This document shows positions 42,509-44,948 of a stretch of 44,948 bases of DNA, in pieces; within the stretch, counting starts at the first letter, position 1, and the number at the start of each line of letters is the position of its first letter. The translations under genes and the position numbers were made by a program. The notes under the pieces were generated by a model, which made no database searches, was not told the DNA's origin, and worked only from the letters and a program-made list of their open reading frames with translations. This stretch comes from Roseiflexus sp. (GTDB lineage: Bacteria; Chloroflexota; Chloroflexia; Chloroflexales; Roseiflexaceae), in the NCBI GenBank assembly GCA_017743475.1, contig JAGHYV010000036.1, positions 1-44,948 of the forward strand, in the 5' to 3' direction.

Positions 42509-42566
42509 GAGCGGGAGCGAGCGCCAGTTTCAGCGCTAGTTGTATTCTCCCGCTCTTTTTCTTTCT
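42509..42566 (+). terminator. Branched terminator after yidC-khpB
   Basis: GAGCGGGAG (42509-42517) pairs with CTCCCGCTC (42547-42555). An inner AGCGC/GCGCT stem (42520-42524 with 42533-42537) is present, and CTTTTTCTTTC follows. The next gene starts at 42567. Confidence 0.8.
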
Positions 42567-43385
42567 ATGCAAACGCCAGACTATCTCCTGATCGGTCATA
42601 TGACCCGCGACCTGCTGTCTGATGGCGCGTTTGCGCCGGGTGGCACCGCGCTCTACGCCGCCCTCACAGCGCATCGGTTGGGGCGGCGGGTGGGTGTCGT
42701 GTCGGCGCAGGCGACAATCCCCATCGATTGGGATGCCGGTATCGAGGTGGCGTTCGTTCCGACGATGGAAACGCCGGTGTTCGAGAATCGCTACACCCCG
42801 CAGGGAAGGGTGCAGACGCTGCATACTGTCTCCGGTGTGCTGACGCTCGACCATGTGCCGCCTGCCTGGCGTTCGGCGCGTATTGTGCATCTTGCTCCAA
42901 TTCTGGCGGAGACCCCCGAATCGCTGGTGGATGCGTTCCCCGGCGCGCTCCTGGGTATGACGCCGCAGGGCATGATGCGCGCCTGGCATGCGCCGCTTCC
43001 GGCGCGCATTACGTACCGACCCTGGACGCCGTCGCCGCGTCTGCTCGAGCGGATCGATGCGCTGATTATGAGCATCGAAGATCTCCAATTCGACGAGGAA
43101 CGCGCGCGCTCTTATGCGCGCCACTGCCCGCTCGTGGCGCTGACCCGCGGCGCGGCAGGGGCGACGCTGTTTCTCAATGGTCAGCCGCACCACATCGAGG
43201 CGTGTCCGGCGGTTGAGCGCGATCCGACCGGCGCCGGTGATGTGTTTGCCGCTGCGCTGCTGGTGCGCCTGGATGAAACCGGCGATCCGCTCGAAGCGGC
43301 GCATTCCGCCGCATGCATCGCAGCACGGAGTGTCGAAGGGATCGGACCGGGCGCTATCCCCTGGCGGGAGGAGATTGACCGGTGA
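42567..43385 (+). CDS. PfkB-family carbohydrate kinase (ribokinase-like)
   Basis: It phosphorylates a sugar or nucleoside with ATP. The 272-aa protein is short for the family. It shows GGTALYAALTAHRLGRRVGVVSA near the start and the PfkB signature DPTGAGDVFAAALLVRL (about 220-236), with the catalytic base Asp in GAGD. The two GG near the N-terminus fit PfkB signature 1. The start ATG 42567 has no ribosome binding site and lies just after the T-tract of the terminator. It is either translated from a leaderless or own promoter, or its start is further inside. Substrate unknown. Confidence 0.82.
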   Translation: MQTPDYLLIGHMTRDLLSDGAFAPGGTALYAALTAHRLGRRVGVVSAQATIPIDWDAGIEVAFVPTMETPVFENRYTPQGRVQTLHTVSGVLTLDHVPPAWRSARIVHLAPILAETPESLVDAFPGALLGMTPQGMMRAWHAPLPARITYRPWTPSPRLLERIDALIMSIEDLQFDEERARSYARHCPLVALTRGAAGATLFLNGQPHHIEACPAVERDPTGAGDVFAAALLVRLDETGDPLEAAHSAACIAARSVEGIGPGAIPWREEIDR

Positions 43386-43534
43386 GGGGTGTTGCAGGCG
43401 CCGTGCAGGCGACGGGTCCACTGGTGCGCGAGGTTCTCACCACCACCGCGAACGCGACGACGTGGACGGGTGGGTTGATCCGGTGTCGATCCACAGTGAG
43501 CGGCGTGGGGTTTGTCCAGGTTTGGGCGCCGTCG
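43386..43534. other. Noncoding stretch between the PfkB gene and the toxin-antitoxin unit
   Basis: I see nothing but GC-rich sequence with direct short repeats (GCGAGGTTCTCACCACCACCGCG). A promoter for the next genes begins at 43512. Confidence 0.4.
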
Positions 43535-43543
43535 TGCTACAAT
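43512..43543 (+). promoter_or_regulatory. Promoter of the toxin-antitoxin unit
   Basis: TTGTCC (43512-43517) precedes TGC-TACAAT (43535-43543). The spacing of 20 is long, but the extended -10 can compensate. Confidence 0.5.
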
Positions 43544-43676
43544 GGAATGCAGTAGTATTGCGAGATGCAAAAAGGGCGTGTTGTGGGCAAGGGTGTTTTG
43601 GATTGATTGGTCGTTGTGTCCAACAAGCGCTTGCAGTCTGACCACCCTGAGCGCAGGTGGGCAAAGGAGTAGAAAT

Positions 43677-43982
43677 ATGGAAACAAAGATACGACAGACC
43701 CATGCAGATTTGATCAAGGCTATCGCGGAGATCGCTGCAACCATGCCGCTGGCCCGCACAGTGCAACTTTATCACTTCGCGCTCTTTCTCAAGACCCATC
43801 CATTGCCTGCCGAAGAAACCTTTGAAGAAATTGCAGCGGACGAAGCGCGATGGGATACGCAATTTGCGTCAACCGACGATAGTAAGCTGGCAGCACTGGT
43901 GGCAGCAGTCGAAGTCGAGATCAATGAGGGTAAAGTAGTGCCAATGTTCGACGAACAGGGGAACTTCATCGAACATTCATGA
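43677..43982 (+). CDS. Putative antitoxin of a RelE-type pair
   Basis: The 101-aa protein starts METKIRQTHADLIKAIAEIAATMPLARTVQLYHFALFLKTHP. It is helical in its first half, with an acidic middle, and ends VPMFDEQGNFIEHS. AAAGGAG (43663-43669) lies 7 bases before ATG 43677. Its last codons overlap the toxin start (ATGA). No DNA-binding domain is obvious, so its fold is not assigned. The role as antitoxin is inferred from position. Confidence 0.6.
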   Translation: METKIRQTHADLIKAIAEIAATMPLARTVQLYHFALFLKTHPLPAEETFEEIAADEARWDTQFASTDDSKLAALVAAVEVEINEGKVVPMFDEQGNFIEHS

Positions 43983-44242
43983 AATCGCAAACCACCCTCT
44001 CATTCTGGCAACATTACCGGGCTTTACCGCCAGAAATCCGCCAGCGGGCACGGCAGGCCTACAAATTGTGGCGAGATAATCCAGCCCATCCGGGTCTTTT
44101 CTTCAAGCGAGTGAAAGAAAGCCAGCCAGTTTACTCTGTGCGCATTGGTGTGGGGTACAGAGCGCTTGGATTGCTGAAAGGTGATACGGTAACGTGGTTT
44201 TGGATTGGTACGCACGACGAGTATGAACGGCTCCTCAAGTGA
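43979..44242 (+). CDS. RelE/ParE-superfamily toxin
   Basis: The 87-aa basic protein starts MKSQTTLSFWQHYRALPPEIRQRARQAYKLWRDNP. It carries HPGLFFKRVKESQPVYSVRIGVGYRALGLLKGD, and its C-terminus is VTWFWIGTHDEYERLLK, the family's typical end. Such toxins cut mRNA at the ribosome (RelE) or poison gyrase (ParE). The KRV..VYSVRIG..YRALG pattern fits the RelE-type fold best. It overlaps the upstream antitoxin by 4 bases. Confidence 0.8.
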   Translation: MKSQTTLSFWQHYRALPPEIRQRARQAYKLWRDNPAHPGLFFKRVKESQPVYSVRIGVGYRALGLLKGDTVTWFWIGTHDEYERLLK

Positions 44243-44321
44243 CAATCAGCAGATTTTTGCCACGTTGCCCAACATATGCTGCGCTGGCTTGCGGTTGCTG
44301 AAGCGGGGCTGAAGAGTGCGG

Positions 44322-44575
44322 GCTGATGGAGATTGAGCATTTATTCCGCTCTACGGCGCTAGCCGTGGGGCTGATGGAGATTGAGAAATAAATCCGCTAT
44401 ACGCCTCTTGCCGTGGGGCTAAAGCCCTCGGCTATGGAATGCAAAGCCCGCCTGCGCGGGCTATGATGGATTATTTACTCAAAGACCATAAGCCCTCGGC
44501 TATGGAATGCAAAGCCCGCCTGCGCGGGCTAGAGCGGAATAATTACTCAAAGGCCATAAGCCCTCGGCTAGACCC
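44322..44575 (+). repeat. Composite interspersed repeat (AGCCCGCCTGCGCGGGCT family), locus 3
   Basis: The locus has several units: GGGCTGATGGAGATTGAGAAATAAATCCGCT, then AAGCCCTCGGCTATGGAATGCAAAGCCCGCCTGCGCGGGCT with TATTTACTCAAAGACCATAAG. Hairpin cores lie at 44445-44462 and 44513-44530, and the units are tandem. It is the most complete copy of the family also seen at 25139-25380 and 28420-28555. Confidence 0.8.
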
Positions 44576-44593
44576 CCCGCCCCCCTGCGTGCG

Positions 44594-44743
44594 CTCTCAA
44601 GGGTAGCGTTCTTGGGCGCGATGCGCGGTTTGCTGCATTCCCGCGCCTTTTGCCCCTCATCCCCCTGCTCTCAAGGGTAGAGTTTTTGGGAGAGATGAGC
44701 GATGTTCTGCATTCCCGTGCGCCTTTACCCCTCATCCCCCCTG
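44594..44743. repeat. Adjacent direct duplication of about 75 bp
   Basis: Copies 44594-44667 and 44668-44743 abut exactly. Both begin CTCTCAAGGGTAG and share GATG/GAGATGAGCG, CTGCATTCCCG and CCCCTCATCCCCC. No coding capacity is visible. Confidence 0.75.
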
Positions 44744-44772
44744 CCCCCTTCTCCCACACGGGGAGAAGGGGG
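44744..44772. repeat. 12-bp perfect hairpin
   Basis: CCCCCTTCTCCC (44744-44755), a 5-base loop ACACG, GGGAGAAGGGGG (44761-44772). It belongs to the repeat-filled end of the window. Confidence 0.7.
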
Positions 44773-44893
44773 AGGTTGGGCGTCCTGATGCCTGAAACGG
44801 AGAATGGCAGGCAGGGGCTTCCCCAAAAACCTCCCCCTGTAAGCCTGCGTGCGTCTGATGCAAAGCCCGCCTGCGCGGAACGCGAACTCCGAC

Positions 44894-44948
44894 TCGGCTC
44901 TCGGCTCTCGGCTCTCGGCTATCGACTATCGACTATCGGCTCTCGGCT
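44894..44948 (+). repeat. 7-bp tandem repeat (TCGGCTC) at the window edge
   Basis: About eight copies of the 7-mer TCGGCTC/TCGGCTA/TCGACTA run to the edge and may continue beyond it. Confidence 0.85.

Noticed and set aside
42222-43421. A 399-aa minus-strand ORF opposite khpB and the PfkB gene
   Set aside because: It is rich in Arg/His typical of a shadow frame, and both genes on the plus strand have clear signatures.

Overview
The window is about 45 kb of GC-rich bacterial chromosome that reads as a member of the Chloroflexota, most likely a Roseiflexus-like filamentous anoxygenic phototroph. The phylum call rests on the FGYPIS-type repeats fused to an L,D-transpeptidase, the gene mix, the many interspersed hairpin repeats and the ChlI/ChlD chelatase genes. 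The genus is a recollection-level inference, not something the sequence proves. Almost all content is housekeeping. There is no prophage, CRISPR array or intact insertion sequence. Accessory signals are small: one toxin-antitoxin pair, several decayed genes and at least four families of short interspersed repeats.

Layout. 1-4.9 kb: a cut-off gene, an L,D-transpeptidase, a bifunctional (p)ppGpp synthetase/hydrolase and a frame-broken DUF305 lipoprotein. 4.9-8.5 kb: a phosphohexomutase, two palindromic MITE-like elements, tRNA-Leu(UAG), a possible small transcript, a two-finger SWIM protein and a glycerophosphodiester phosphodiesterase. 8.7-15 kb: an SH3b/NlpC-P60 endopeptidase, a sugar-1-phosphate nucleotidyltransferase, convergent class II fructose bisphosphatase (glpX), and groES-groEL behind two CIRCE operators. 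15-21.4 kb: an MGDG-synthase-like glycosyltransferase and an aminotransferase on the minus strand, a dead MNT nucleotidyltransferase, then glmS with a glmS self-cleaving ribozyme in its leader, followed closely by a ferrochelatase-family gene. 21.6-30.1 kb: an HlyD-type adaptor, an AIM24-family protein, a 1 kb stretch with tiny membrane ORFs and repeats, a ClpC-type AAA+ unfoldase, SURF1 and a truncated alpha/beta hydrolase. 30.1-36.0 kb: a seven-gene minus-strand operon (59-aa protein, acidic-tailed 621-aa protein, HEAT protein, PIG-L deacetylase, FemAB-type transferase, 89-aa coiled coil, HAD phosphatase). 36.2-38.3 kb: ChlI-like ATPase and VWA genes joined across an in-frame A AAA AAG slippery site. 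38.4-43.4 kb: an S1-domain protein, rpmH, rnpA, yidC, khpB/jag and a PfkB kinase. 43.5-44.9 kb: a toxin-antitoxin pair and a repeat-filled end.

The two most informative regulatory signals are RNA-based. (1) A glmS ribozyme leader (cleavage expected at 18192/18193) would couple glmS expression to GlcN6P. (2) The nine-A run at the end of the chlI-like frame would let one gene make both the small (ChlI-type) and medium (ChlD-type) chelatase subunits by -1 frameshifting. Several genes serve envelope and cell-wall work: L,D-transpeptidase, NlpC/P60, glmS, the sugar nucleotidyltransferase, FemAB, PIG-L and yidC. Promoters very often show an extended -10 of the form TGN-TATAAT/TACAAT, and this was used to choose several start codons.
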